Part shown: in pieces, positions 19,221-27,823 of the stretch
Layout of the letters: each line of letters starts with the position of its first letter
Numbering within the stretch: position 1 is the stretch's first letter
Assembly: GCF_023073915.1 (NCBI RefSeq)
Contig: NZ_JADPKK010000012.1
Coordinates: 1 to 64,000 of the forward strand
Source of the DNA: Bradyrhizobium sp. 149
GTDB lineage: Bacteria; Pseudomonadota; Alphaproteobacteria; Rhizobiales; Xanthobacteraceae
Direction of reading: 5' to 3'
Length of the DNA: 64,000 nucleotides
Notes under the pieces: generated by a model
Database searches by the model: none
Seen by the model: the letters and a program-made list of their open reading frames with translations, nothing else
Told to the model about the DNA's origin: nothing
Position numbers and translations under genes: made by a program

Positions 19221-19490
19221 ATGAGCATCAGCGAGACGCCGCCGCCAGCGCCCCCGGGACCGCCTGCTGCCCCGACGAACAAGCGGAGCGGCTGCCTGAC
19301 CGCGCTCATGGCGATCTTCGGGATCATCCTGCTGCTGCCCGGCGCCTGCGCGCTCCTGTTCGGCGGAATCTCGATATCCGATAGCGGCCGGATCAGTTCC
19401 GATATCGCGCCCTTGGTCCTCCTCGGCCTGGTCGTGGGGCTGGGCGGGGTTGCCCTGATCTGGGCCGCCATCAAGGGACGGCGCCCCTAG
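19221..19490 (+). CDS. Small Pro-rich membrane protein of the Lgt-like/radical SAM cassette
   Basis: An 89-residue protein beginning two bases after the radical SAM stop. The N-terminal 20 residues are rich in Pro and Ala. Two membrane helices follow: CLTALMAIFGIILLLPGACALL (about 25-46) and IAPLVLLGLVVGLGGVALIWAAI (about 62-84), ending in KGRRP. I do not recognise a family. Its tight spacing argues that it belongs to the same transcription unit and may be an accessory or anchor subunit. Confidence 0.72.
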   Translation: MSISETPPPAPPGPPAAPTNKRSGCLTALMAIFGIILLLPGACALLFGGISISDSGRISSDIAPLVLLGLVVGLGGVALIWAAIKGRRP

Positions 19491-19510
19491 GCCCGGCTTT
19501 TCGCCTAACC

Positions 19511-19526
19511 CCCGGGAATTCCCGGG
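19511..19526. promoter_or_regulatory. Perfect 16-bp palindrome between the radical SAM cassette and typA
   Basis: CCCGGGAATTCCCGGG is perfectly self-complementary. It lies 20 bp after the small membrane protein stop and about 220 bp before typA. It could be a regulator site or the stem of a weak terminator, but no T-tract follows. The function is unknown. Confidence 0.4.
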
Positions 19527-19744
19527 CAAAATTCAATCACCCAACGGCCAAAGAACACATTGTTTTTTGGCGGTTTTTGCATATATTGCGCCGCAACGCG
19601 TAGGGTCCCGGTCGATATGGCCGGGTTTCCTTTTTGGGCGGGAAGCGCCCATTTCCGATCTTCCAGCGTTGTTTCGAGAAGAGGTCCCGGTCTGACCGGC
19701 GAGATCGCGCTTAACCCATTGTCCGACTGCAAAGAAGCTCACTC

Positions 19745-21571
19745 ATGAACCTTCGCAACATCGCCATCATCGCCCACGTCGACCACGGCAAAACGACGCT
19801 CGTCGACCGCCTGCTCCAGCAATCCGGCACCTATCGCGAGAACCAGAAGGTGACCGAGCGCGCCATGGACTCCAACGATCTGGAGCGCGAGCGCGGCATC
19901 ACCATCCTGGCCAAGGCGGCCTCGGTGCAGTGGAAAGACACCCGCATCAACATCGTCGACACTCCCGGCCACGCCGATTTCGGCGGTGAGGTCGAGCGCA
20001 TCCTCAACATGGTGGACGGCGCGCTGGTGCTGGTGGACGCCGCCGAAGGCCCGCTGCCGCAGACCAAGTTCGTGGTCTCCAAGGCGCTCAAGGTCGGTCT
20101 GAAACCGATCGTCGTCATCAACAAGGTTGACCGTCCCGACGCGCGGGCGACCGAAGTCATCAACGAGGTGTTCGACCTGTTCGCGGCGCTGGACGCCAGC
20201 GAGGAACAGCTCGACTTCCCGATCCTATACGGGTCAGCCAAGCAAGGCTGGATGGCCGATAGCCCGGATGGATCGCACGAAGCCGGCATGCAGCCGCTGT
20301 TCGACCTCATCGTGCGCCATGTCGCGCCGCCGACCGTCGAGGAAGGCCCGTTCCGCATGATCGGCACCATTCTGGAGGCCAACCCCTATCTCGGCCGCAT
20401 CATCACCGGTCGTATCACCTCAGGCTCGATCAAGCCGAACCAGGCCGTGAAGGTGCTGGGCGCTGACGGCAAGACCATCGAGCAGGGCCGCATCACCAAG
20501 ATCCTCGCCTTCCGCGGCATCGAGCGCACCCCTCTCGACGAAGCCGACGCAGGCGACATCGTCGCGATCGCCGGCCTGACCAAGGGCACCGTCGCCGACA
20601 CCTTCTGCGATCCGTCGGTCGACACCCCGCTCGTGGCGCAGCCGATCGACCCGCCGACCGTGTCGATGTCCTTCATCGTCAACAACTCGCCGCTCGCGGG
20701 AACCGAAGGCGACAAGGTGACCAGCCGCATGATCCGCGACCGCCTGCTGCGCGAGTCCGAAGGAAACGTCGCGCTGCGGGTCGTCGAAGCGTCGGACAAG
20801 GATGCGATGGAAGTCTCGGGCCGCGGCGAATTGCAGCTCGCGATCCTGATCGAGACCATGCGCCGCGAAGGCTTCGAGCTCTCGGTGTCGCGTCCGCGCG
20901 TCGTGCTGCAGAAGGACGAGGCCACCGGCGCCACCCTGGAGCCGATTGAGGAAGTCGTCATCGACGTCGACGAGGAGCATTCCGGCGTCGTCGTGCAGAA
21001 GATGAGCGAGCGCAAGTCCGAGCTGATCGAGATGAAGCCCTCCGGCGGCAACCGCCTGCGGCTGGTGTTCTACGCGCCGACCCGTGGCCTGATCGGCTAC
21101 CAGGGCGAACTGCTCACCGATACCCGCGGCACCGCGATCATGAACCGTCTGTTCCATGGTTACGCGCCGTACAAGGGCGAGATCCAGGGCCGCCGCAACG
21201 GCGTGCTGATCTCCAACGACCAGGGCGAAGCGGTGGCTTACGCGATGTTCAAGCTGGAGGATCGCGGCCCGATGATGATCGAGCCGGGCTGGAAGGTCTA
21301 CAAAGGCATGATCGTCGGCGAGCATACCCGCGACAACGACCTCGAGATCAACGTGCTCAAGGGCAAGCAGCTCACCAACATCCGAACCACCTCGAAGGAT
21401 GAAGCGGTGCGCCTGACCCCGCCGATCCGCATGACGCTGGAAAAGGCGCTGGCCTATATCGAGGACGACGAGCTGGTCGAGATCACGCCGAAGTCGATCC
21501 GCCTGCGCAAGCGGCACCTCGACCCGAACGAGCGCAAGCGCGCGGAAAAGTCCAAGGAAGCGGTGGCGTAA
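19745..21571 (+). CDS. typA: Ribosome-associated GTPase TypA/BipA
   Basis: A 608-residue translational GTPase of the EF-G superfamily involved in ribosome assembly and stress or cold adaptation. G1 is [10 protein letters not shown] (residues 10-19), the switch region has [14 protein letters not shown]3 is [12 protein letters not shown]4 is NKVD and G5 lies near GSAK. Domain II, two EF-G-like domains ([21 protein letters not shown]) and the TypA-specific C-terminal domain follow, with the basic tail [15 protein letters not shown]. Full length. The 254-bp upstream gap holds its likely promoter and the palindrome at 19511. Confidence 0.97.
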   Translation: MNLRNIAIIAHVDHGKTTLVDRLLQQSGTYRENQKVTERAMDSNDLERERGITILAKAASVQWKDTRINIVDTPGHADFGGEVERILNMVDGALVLVDAAEGPLPQTKFVVSKALKVGLKPIVVINKVDRPDARATEVINEVFDLFAALDASEEQLDFPILYGSAKQGWMADSPDGSHEAGMQPLFDLIVRHVAPPTVEEGPFRMIGTILEANPYLGRIITGRITSGSIKPNQAVKVLGADGKTIEQGRITKILAFRGIERTPLDEADAGDIVAIAGLTKGTVADTFCDPSVDTPLVAQPIDPPTVSMSFIVNNSPLAGTEGDKVTSRMIRDRLLRESEGNVALRVVEASDKDAMEVSGRGELQLAILIETMRREGFELSVSRPRVVLQKDEATGATLEPIEEVVIDVDEEHSGVVVQKMSERKSELIEMKPSGGNRLRLVFYAPTRGLIGYQGELLTDTRGTAIMNRLFHGYAPYKGEIQGRRNGVLISNDQGEAVAYAMFKLEDRGPMMIEPGWKVYKGMIVGEHTRDNDLEINVLKGKQLTNIRTTSKDEAVRLTPPIRMTLEKALAYIEDDELVEITPKSIRLRKRHLDPNERKRAEKSKEAVA

Positions 21572-21596
21572 GAGCCACTCAGACAGACGACGAATG

Positions 21597-21678
21597 CGTC
21601 ATGGCCGGGCTTGTCCCGGCCATCTACGTCTTCGATACTGGTGTCAATTACGTGGATGCCCGGGACGAGCCGGGCAGG
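21597..21678. repeat. Palindromic repeat, tggccgggcttgtcccggcca family (copy 1)
   Basis: The left arm cgtcatggccgggcttgtcc with its ggccatctacgtctt extension is inverted against gtggatgcccgggacgagcc. A related half copy is at 39464-39490. The right arm runs almost into the start codon of the following flavoenzyme gene. Confidence 0.75.
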
Positions 21679-21681
21679 ACG

Positions 21682-22938
21682 ATGAAATTGACCGCTATGT
21701 CCCTCCCCTCCTCAGTCGACGTCGCGATCATCGGCGCAGGTGCCGCGGGCCTCGGCGCGGCGCACGCGCTGGCGGGCTCGGGCCTCTCCGTAATCGTGCT
21801 GGAGGCGCGCAGCCGTATCGGCGGCCGCTCATGGACGGTGCAGGCCTCGCCAGAGGTGACGTTCGACGTCGGCTGCGGCTGGCTGCATTCGGCGGACAAG
21901 AACTCCTTCGTTCCGATCGCGCGGCAGCTCAATTTCGAACTCAATACCGACCTGCCGCCCTGGAGCGATCGCGCCTTTGGCGACGCGTTTCCGGAAATTC
22001 TGCGCCAGGATTTCGTGCGCGCGATCGATCAGTTCTACGATCGCGTCTCCGAGGCTGCGGAACAAGGCGAGGATGCTCCCGCCTCCCGCTATCTCGAACC
22101 CGGCAACCGCTGGAATCCCATGATCGACGCGGTCTCGACCTATGTAAACGGGTGCGAGCTCGATCAGGTCTCGGCCCTCGACATGGAAGCCTACGAGGAC
22201 ACCTACTTCAATTGGCGCGTGCGGGCCGGATATGGGGCCCTGATCGCGGCCTATGGCGCGCCTTGCCCGGTGGCGCTGAACTGCAACGTCACGCTGATCG
22301 ATCATTCCGGCCAGCGCATCCGCATCGAGACATCGCAGGGCACGCTGACCGCCGACAAGGTGATCGTCACCGTGCCGACCAATCTGATCGCCGACGAAGC
22401 CATCCGGTTCTCACCTGCCTTGCCCGCCAAGGTCGATGCCGCAGCTGGCCTGCCGCTCGGCGTCGACGACAAGGTGACGCTGGCGCTCGAGGACGCCGAA
22501 GCCTTCCCGAAAGAAGGTAATCTGCGCGGCGCCAACATGCGCACCGCCATGGGCACCTATCACATTCGCCCGTTTGGCCAGCCCTGCATCGAAGGCTTTT
22601 TCGGCGGCAGCTTTGCGCGCGAGTTGGAAGATGCCGGGGACGGCGCGTTCGCAGCCCAAGGCATCGACGAGATCGCAGGCTTCCTCGGCAACGACATCAG
22701 GCGAAAGCTGAAGCCTCTCTACGAGTCCCGCTGGGCCCACGATCCCTTCGCGCGAGGCTCCTATTCGCACGCGCTGCCGGGATATGCCGGCGACCGCGCT
22801 GTGCTGGCCGCACCGGTCGATGGCCGGCTGTTCTTCGCCGGCGAAGCGACGTCGCCGAACTTCTTCACGACGGCGCATGGGGCGAGGGATTCAGGGGAGC
22901 GCGCGGCACGGGAAGTGCTGGCGTCAAACAAACCCTGA
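21682..22938 (+). CDS. Flavin monoamine oxidase family FAD-dependent oxidoreductase
   Basis: A 418-residue FAD enzyme of the amine oxidase superfamily. The dinucleotide motif is DVAIIGAGAAGLGAAHAL, followed by VLEARSRIGGRSWTV, the GG doublet typical of monoamine oxidases. The C-terminal FAD motif is GRLFFAGEATSPNFFTTAHGARDSGERAA. The substrate is probably an amine, but this is not determined by sequence. The frame continues upstream through the palindromic repeat; the ATG at 21682 is used because it is the first outside the repeat, with AGGA close by. ATG 21697 is an alternative. Confidence 0.85.
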   Translation: MKLTAMSLPSSVDVAIIGAGAAGLGAAHALAGSGLSVIVLEARSRIGGRSWTVQASPEVTFDVGCGWLHSADKNSFVPIARQLNFELNTDLPPWSDRAFGDAFPEILRQDFVRAIDQFYDRVSEAAEQGEDAPASRYLEPGNRWNPMIDAVSTYVNGCELDQVSALDMEAYEDTYFNWRVRAGYGALIAAYGAPCPVALNCNVTLIDHSGQRIRIETSQGTLTADKVIVTVPTNLIADEAIRFSPALPAKVDAAAGLPLGVDDKVTLALEDAEAFPKEGNLRGANMRTAMGTYHIRPFGQPCIEGFFGGSFARELEDAGDGAFAAQGIDEIAGFLGNDIRRKLKPLYESRWAHDPFARGSYSHALPGYAGDRAVLAAPVDGRLFFAGEATSPNFFTTAHGARDSGERAAREVLASNKP

Positions 22939-22948
22939 CCGCAAACTC

Positions 22949-22971
22949 CGTCATTGCGAGCGCCGCGATGC
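22949..22971. repeat. Half element of the cgtcattgcgag repeat family
   Basis: A single arm (cgtcattgcgagcg) without its partner lies between the convergent flavoenzyme and DCC protein genes. It is a truncated copy of the element at 4772-4858. Confidence 0.5.
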
Positions 22972-22972
22972 G

Positions 22973-23380
22973 CTACTCGATCACCCGCGCCCGCAAATCC
23001 GCATCAGGCACGAAGCATGCTTCATACTTCCCGAAGATGCGGTAGCGGTTGCGCGCGATGAGGCTGTACACCAGGTCGCGCAACGCTTTCGGCACGGCGA
23101 ACAGCGCGCGCACCCAGCCCCAGCCAGGAAGTTGCGACAGCACGGTCAGGGCAGCGTCCGACTTCATGAACACCTCGCCGCCGTGAACCACGGCATTGGT
23201 GTCGGGATCATCCGGATCGATGCCGAAGGTGCGCGCCAGCCGCGCCCCATAATCCGACTGGATCGGCGTGAAGCGAAACCGCTTCGCGGTGTCGCGCGCG
23301 GCCACGAACCGCACCCAGCGCGAGCAGAAGATGCAGACGCCGTCGAAAAGGATCACGTCATCGTCGGGCCATTTCGGCAT
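22973..23380 (-). CDS. DCC-family thiol-disulfide oxidoreductase-like protein (DUF393)
   Basis: A 135-residue protein named for its Asp-x-x-Cys-x-x-Cys signature, here LFDGVCIFCSRWV with D13, C16 and C19. The rest (FRFTPIQSDYGARLA, FMKSDAALTVLSQL, RDLVYSLIARNRYRIFGK) matches the family over its full length. It is predicted to have thioredoxin-like redox activity; the partner is unknown. The start ATG shares its A with the stop of a 15-codon minigene (23380-23427), which in turn overlaps the alpha/beta hydrolase stop, so the three are probably one coupled unit. Confidence 0.88.
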   Translation of the reverse strand: MPKWPDDDVILFDGVCIFCSRWVRFVAARDTAKRFRFTPIQSDYGARLARTFGIDPDDPDTNAVVHGGEVFMKSDAALTVLSQLPGWGWVRALFAVPKALRDLVYSLIARNRYRIFGKYEACFVPDADLRARVIE

Positions 23381-23427
23381 CAGCGATCATCCAGCATCAG
23401 GGGCGCGACCAGGAAATACAGCGTCAT
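23380..23427 (-). CDS. Possible 15-codon linker minigene
   Basis: The ATG at 23427 overlaps the hydrolase stop (ATGA), and the stop TGA shares its A with the ATG of the DCC gene. It encodes MTLYFLVAPLMLDDR. It may be a translational-coupling device or a chance reading; nothing else supports it. Confidence 0.3.
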   Translation of the reverse strand: MTLYFLVAPLMLDDR

Positions 23428-24305
23428 GGCTTCTCCGGCTTCAGCGCGCGATCGAGTTCGGCACTCGCGGCTTTGACGCCGGCCTCGCTTTCGATCATCC
23501 AGTGCCCTTCGCTGCCGACCGCCGGCAGGGTGCGAAAATCGGCCTTGCCTCCGCTGCCACGAAACGCATCGACCAAGCCCCGCGAAAATGCCGGCGAGAA
23601 GTAGCTGTCATTAGCCGCAACGAGCCACATGACGGGGATGCGCGCGGCCTTGCCGAATTCAGCAGCCGCCCCAAGAAGCGTATGCGGCGCGCAGATCCGG
23701 TTCGGCTCATCATTGGCCTGGCCACCGCGGCCCGGCGCAAAGGCGATGATGGCAGAGATCGTCTTCGGATCAGCATTCGCGAGCGCCAGCGCGCCCCAGC
23801 CGCCGGCGGAATGGCCGATCACGATCGCGGCGTCCTTGCGGATAAAATCCTGCTTCCGCAAATAGTCCAGCGCGAGCGAGATTTCGTCGGCCGTTGCGCG
23901 GCCTGAGCGCGCATAATCCGCCTCGTCACAGCCACCCTGGTCCTCGACATAGCGGCCGCCGGTCGCGCCATGGCCGAGCCGCTCCGGCACCAGCACGGCG
24001 AAGCCGCGCGCGATGAGGAATGCAGTGAGTGCGCGGTATTCCGGCTGCGGCGTTTGCGCGCGCCGCAAGCCGTTTTGCGTCGAAGCATGCGCAATCACCG
24101 CAAGCCGGAACAGCCCAGCGCCTGGCGGTCGAAACAGCAGAGCATGAGCGGCGATGTCGCTATCCGGCGATGGCACGCGCCATTGCTGGCGACGAAACGG
24201 CTCGCCCTCCGCGCCGGCCGAACCAGGCGTGACCTGAGCGCACACAGGCGGCGCAGTCAGCAAGGCCAACATAGACATAAGCACGAGGATATTGAGGAGC
24301 CGCAT
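23424..24305 (-). CDS. Secreted alpha/beta hydrolase
   Basis: A 293-residue exported hydrolase. The signal peptide ends TAPPVCAQ (about residue 24). The nucleophile elbow is GHSAGGWGAL (Ser in G-H-S-A-G). Upstream, LIARGFAVLVPERLGHGATGG has the DLH/peptidase-like motif, and the acidic and His residues probably lie in WLVAANDSYFSP and SEGHW. The family covers esterases and dienelactone-type hydrolases; the substrate is unknown. Several cysteines (GGCDEAD, RICAPHT) could form a disulfide in the periplasm. It overlaps the linker minigene and lies upstream of the DCC protein, which could act on a thiol; that relation is speculative. Confidence 0.85.
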   Translation of the reverse strand: MRLLNILVLMSMLALLTAPPVCAQVTPGSAGAEGEPFRRQQWRVPSPDSDIAAHALLFRPPGAGLFRLAVIAHASTQNGLRRAQTPQPEYRALTAFLIARGFAVLVPERLGHGATGGRYVEDQGGCDEADYARSGRATADEISLALDYLRKQDFIRKDAAIVIGHSAGGWGALALANADPKTISAIIAFAPGRGGQANDEPNRICAPHTLLGAAAEFGKAARIPVMWLVAANDSYFSPAFSRGLVDAFRGSGGKADFRTLPAVGSEGHWMIESEAGVKAASAELDRALKPEKP

Positions 24306-24426
24306 GAATTGCCGGAGGCGAGAACAGCGACAGTCACACTAGTAGGAACGAATCAATATCGGCAGACTTTCTGCGTTGCCATCGCCGTTCATTCGTTGCC
24401 GCAACAGCAGTTTTGCACCGACCCAT

Positions 24427-24440
24427 GGCACTCCAGTGCC
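24427..24440. promoter_or_regulatory. Inverted repeat GGCACT-N2-AGTGCC
   Basis: A 14-bp dyad in the 263-bp gap between the divergent alpha/beta hydrolase and GNAT genes. Its position would suit an operator for either gene, but no regulator can be assigned. Confidence 0.3.
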
Positions 24441-24568
24441 GTTCGAATTGGCGTCTTGTCTTTTTTCGGCACAACACGGCTGAAATACTGATGCAGAAAG
24501 TCCACAGGTTAACCGATAATTAACGATAGGTCTTGCCGCCGGCGCGGCGACTTGGTTTGATCACGTCC

Positions 24569-25078
24569 ATGAGCACAACCCTGATCGAGGTCCGGCCGGC
24601 CAAAGCCGCAGATGCAACTGCGGTGGCGTCCACCCATGACGAAGCCTGGCGTTCCGCCTATCAGGGCATCATTCCCGGCGCCGAACTGGAAAAGCTGATC
24701 AACCGCCGCGGTCCGCAATGGTGGGACAGCGCGATCCGCAAGGGCAGCCGCGTCAGCGTGCTGGTGTTCGGAGACAAGATCGCGGGCTACGCCAATTACG
24801 GCCGCAACCGCGCCCGCAGCCTGCATTTCGACGGCGAGGTCTACGAGCTCTATCTGCGTCCCGAATTCCAGGGCCTGGGCTTTGGCCGCCGCCTGTTCAC
24901 AGCGGCCCGCCGCGACCTGATGCAGAGCGGCCTGAAGAGCATGGTGGTGTGGGCGCTCTCGGACAACGATCCGGCCACCGAGTTCTACCGTGCCTTGGGC
25001 GGCCGCATGGTGGCGCGCTCCTCGGAGCGTTTCGGGCCGAAGTCGCTCGACAAGGTTGCCTTCGCTTGGACCAATTGA
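24569..25078 (+). CDS. GNAT family N-acetyltransferase
   Basis: A 169-residue acetyl-CoA-dependent transferase. The acetyl-CoA pyrophosphate loop is seen in LRPEFQGLGFGRRLFTAA (Q-x-x-G-x-G). The following VVWALSDNDPATEFYRALGG is the typical motif B with the Asn and Tyr. The N-terminal HDEAWRSAYQGIIP and the extended family pattern resemble RimI-like enzymes acting on small molecules or protein N-termini. ATG 24569 is chosen since the upstream in-frame residues are non-conserved. The acceptor is unknown. Confidence 0.88.
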   Translation: MSTTLIEVRPAKAADATAVASTHDEAWRSAYQGIIPGAELEKLINRRGPQWWDSAIRKGSRVSVLVFGDKIAGYANYGRNRARSLHFDGEVYELYLRPEFQGLGFGRRLFTAARRDLMQSGLKSMVVWALSDNDPATEFYRALGGRMVARSSERFGPKSLDKVAFAWTN

Positions 25079-25255
25079 GCTGCTGAAGTCCGGTCGGCAG
25101 CGTTTCCCTTCCGTCGATACCGCTGCCATTTGAGCCGGTGATCGCTGGATTCATTATTTCACAAAAACGCGATGGATCAGCGGGCCAAGCCCGCGTATGA
25201 CAGCGCCAAAATCGCTGCCGGGCGCGATTTAACCTCGGCAACAACGGAGCCTTGA

Positions 25256-25789
25256 ATGCGTATCGATGCGGTCTCGATCGGGAAAAACGTCCCCTACGAC
25301 GTCAACGTCATCATCGAAGTCCCCGTGGGCGGCGAACCGATCAAATACGAGATGGACAAGGAAGCCGGCACGCTGGTGGTCGACCGCTTCCTCTACACGC
25401 CGATGCGTTACCCCGGTAACTACGGCTTCATCCCGCACACGCTGTCCGATGACGGCGACCCCTGCGACGTCCTGATCATCAACACCCGCGCCATCATCCC
25501 TGGCGCCGTCATGAGCGTGCGCCCGGTCGGCGTGCTTTTCATGGAAGACGAAGCCGGCGGCGACGAGAAGATTTTGGCGGTGCCCTCGTCCAAGCTCACC
25601 CAGCGCTACGACAAGGTGAAGTCGTATTCCGACCTGCCGGACATCACGCTCCAGCAGATCCAGCACTTCTTCGAGCACTACAAGGATCTCGAGCCCGGCA
25701 AGTGGGTGAAGATCCTGCGTTGGGGCGGCCCCGAGGATGCGCACAAGCTGATCCTCGAAGGCATCGATCGCGAGAAGAAGAAGGCCTAA
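25256..25789 (+). CDS. ppa: Inorganic pyrophosphatase
   Basis: A 177-residue family I soluble pyrophosphatase that hydrolyses PPi to drive biosynthetic reactions. The metal-binding signature is DDGDPCDVL (E. coli DGDPVDVL). [19 protein letters not shown] is the conserved active-site block, and [16 protein letters not shown] closes the fold. It is full length. The start is preceded by ACGGAGCC. It is followed by a palindromic repeat and a convergent folD gene. Confidence 0.97.
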   Translation: MRIDAVSIGKNVPYDVNVIIEVPVGGEPIKYEMDKEAGTLVVDRFLYTPMRYPGNYGFIPHTLSDDGDPCDVLIINTRAIIPGAVMSVRPVGVLFMEDEAGGDEKILAVPSSKLTQRYDKVKSYSDLPDITLQQIQHFFEHYKDLEPGKWVKILRWGGPEDAHKLILEGIDREKKKA

Positions 25790-25790
25790 T

Positions 25791-25883
25791 CGTCATTCCG
25801 GTTCGCTCGTTCAGCGCGAACCCGGAATTTGGAAGTTGTGGCGCTCAATTCCGGGTTCGCACTTCGTGCGCCCCGGAATGACG
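25791..25883. repeat. Palindromic intergenic repeat, cattccggg family (copy 2)
   Basis: The outer arms cgtcattccgg and ccggaatgacg are exact inverses, and the internal arms (gcgcgaacccggaat and attccgggttcgc) pair as well. It lies between the convergent ppa and folD genes and probably forms a long hairpin in both transcripts. It is of the same family as 6108-6210. Confidence 0.85.
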
Positions 25884-25885
25884 GA

Positions 25886-26770
25886 TCAAACCGCCGGCTT
25901 CGGCAGCCCGGCGATCGCGCAGGCCGCGCGCAACGTGTTCACCAGCAGGCACGCGACCGTCATCTGGCCAACGCCGCCCGGCACCGGCGTGATGGCGCCA
26001 GCCACTGCGAGCGCTTCCTGATAGGCAACATCGCCGACGAGCCGCGTCTTGCCGTCGTCCTTCGGAATCCGGTTGATGCCGACGTCGATCACGGTCGCCC
26101 CCGGCTTCAGCCAGTCGCCGCGTACCATCTCGGACTTTCCGACCGCGGCGTAGACGAGGTCGGCGCGCTTCACGAGCCCTTGCAGGTCGCGCGAGCGCGA
26201 ATGCGCGATGGTCACCGTGGCGTTCTCGTTCAGCAACAGCTGCACCAGCGGGCGCCCGACGAGGTTGGAGCGGCCGATGACGATAGCGTTCATCCCTTCA
26301 AGCGATGCATGCACGCTCTTGGTCAAAATGATGCAACCGAGCGGCGTGCAGGGCGACAGCGCCTCGAAACCGCCGGCGAGGCGGCCGGCATTGTTCGGAT
26401 GCAGCCCGTCGACATCCTTGGCGGGGTCGATGGCATTGACGACGGCCTCGGTGTTGAGGCCCTTGGGCAGCGGCAGTTGCACCAGAATACCGTGCACGGT
26501 GGTATCGCGGTTGAGTTTTGCGACCAGCGCCAGGAGATCTGCTTGCGAGACGTCGGCCGGCAGCTTGTGCTCGAACGAGGCCATACCGGCGGCCTGGGTC
26601 TGGGTGTGTTTCGAGCGGACATAGACCTCGCTCGCCGGGTCGCTTCCGACCAGGACCACCGCAAGGCCGGGCACCAGATTGTGCTCGCGTTTGACGCGGG
26701 CGACCTCGTCGGCGACGCGGGCACGCAGTTCCGCGGCGATGACTTTTCCGTCGATGATCTTGGCGGCCAT
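25886..26770 (-). CDS. folD: Bifunctional methylenetetrahydrofolate dehydrogenase/methenyltetrahydrofolate cyclohydrolase
   Basis: A 294-residue one-carbon enzyme that interconverts 5,10-methylene- and 10-formyl-THF with NADP+. The active-site Tyr and Lys lie in [21 protein letters not shown] is the folate-binding loop, and the NADP site is [34 protein letters not shown] and [19 protein letters not shown] complete the signature. Its start sits two bases from the DUF167 stop, suggesting cotranscription in the order yggT - DUF167 - folD. Confidence 0.97.
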   Translation of the reverse strand: MAAKIIDGKVIAAELRARVADEVARVKREHNLVPGLAVVLVGSDPASEVYVRSKHTQTQAAGMASFEHKLPADVSQADLLALVAKLNRDTTVHGILVQLPLPKGLNTEAVVNAIDPAKDVDGLHPNNAGRLAGGFEALSPCTPLGCIILTKSVHASLEGMNAIVIGRSNLVGRPLVQLLLNENATVTIAHSRSRDLQGLVKRADLVYAAVGKSEMVRGDWLKPGATVIDVGINRIPKDDGKTRLVGDVAYQEALAVAGAITPVPGGVGQMTVACLLVNTLRAACAIAGLPKPAV

Positions 26771-26771
26771 G

Positions 26772-27125
26772 TCAGTTCCCTCGGTCTGTCGATTTGGCTG
26801 ATGCGAGCTGGCGCAGGGCTTCGCCGAGCCGCGCCGGATCGCCGTCGACCGCGATCTGCTTCAGCCGCGAGGTCGCTCCCGACAGAAGTTTTACGCTGGC
26901 CTTGGGCACGCCAAGCGATTTCGCCAACAGCACCAGAACGGCTTTGTTGGCCTCGCCGCCATCGGCAATGGCGCGCACCCGCACCTTGAGCACGCTGCGG
27001 CCGTCGGCCAGCTGCTCGATCCCGTCGATATCGTCGCGGCCGCCGCGCGGGGTTACCCGCAGCGCGATGCTGATGCCTGCGGCCGAATAGCGCCAAGGTT
27101 CCTTGGTAACAAGGCTCTTTGGCAA
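26772..27125 (-). CDS. DUF167 (YggU) family protein
   Basis: A protein of about 117 residues from the TTG at 27125. Conserved motifs are [62 protein letters not shown]. YggU-type proteins often lie beside yggT. The start is uncertain because no ATG occurs near the conserved N-terminus; the TTG follows GGAG by eleven bases and overlaps no other gene. Confidence 0.85.
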   Translation of the reverse strand: MPKSLVTKEPWRYSAAGISIALRVTPRGGRDDIDGIEQLADGRSVLKVRVRAIADGGEANKAVLVLLAKSLGVPKASVKLLSGATSRLKQIAVDGDPARLGEALRQLASAKSTDRGN

Positions 27126-27145
27126 GCTAAGGCGCTCCAGCCTGC

Positions 27146-27436
27146 TTAGATCACGTTGGGATAGATGTAGTACAGGATCACCCGCTCGATGAACATGATG
27201 AGCAGGATCAGGATGATCGGCGAGATGTCGAGGCCGCCGAGGCTGGGCAGGAAATTGCGAATCGGCGCCAGGACCGGCTCGGTGATTCGGTACAGGAATT
27301 CCGCCACCGCCGAAACGAACTGGTTGCGGGTATTGACGACGTTGAAGGCGATCAGCCAGGACAGGATCGCGGACGCGATCAGCAGCCAGACGTAGAGGTC
27401 GAGCACGATGATGACGATGTCGAGAACGGCACGCAT
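27146..27436 (-). CDS. YggT family membrane protein
   Basis: A 96-residue protein with two membrane regions: IVIIVLDLYVWLLIASAILSWL (about residues 7-28) and PIILILLIMFIERVILYYI (about 71-89). The YggT pattern is completed by the short motif RITEPVLAPIRNFLPSLGGLD. Members are linked to osmotic tolerance and cell-envelope assembly. It precedes DUF167 and folD at close spacing. Confidence 0.92.
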   Translation of the reverse strand: MRAVLDIVIIVLDLYVWLLIASAILSWLIAFNVVNTRNQFVSAVAEFLYRITEPVLAPIRNFLPSLGGLDISPIILILLIMFIERVILYYIYPNVI

Positions 27437-27639
27437 GGCTTTTGAAGACTCTGGCTTTTGAAAATTCTGGCTGCGGTCGGGATTGACGCCTGTTGCTAGA
27501 TATCGGTTCCCCCCGGCCCAAACAAGGGAAGTCGGTGCCGGGATGGCTAAAACCGGGTTACACCCGTCCTTGACTTGACCTTGGCGGGGACTTAAATGGC
27601 GCCCGGTTGTCGGCCGCGTTACCAGAGCGGCCGACAAAC

Positions 27640-27715
<76 letters not shown>

Positions 27716-27800
27716 GCCTTCGCAGGCTGCGCCTGCTTCGGCTCGGCAAGCCCTCGCGTAGCGAAGGCTGTCCCGCCATAGCCCGAAGGGCGACGGCGGA
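27716..27800. repeat. Repeat-like sequence after tRNA-Ala
   Basis: It begins gccttcgcaggctgcgcctg and contains an inverted copy gcgaaggct later, plus a gcccgaagggcgacggcgg segment. It forms nested hairpins and may end the tRNA transcript; no T-tract follows. It resembles dispersed repeat DNA of this genus, from memory only. Confidence 0.5.
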
Positions 27801-27823
27801 CCGTCTCCTCAAATCGCGTGCCC

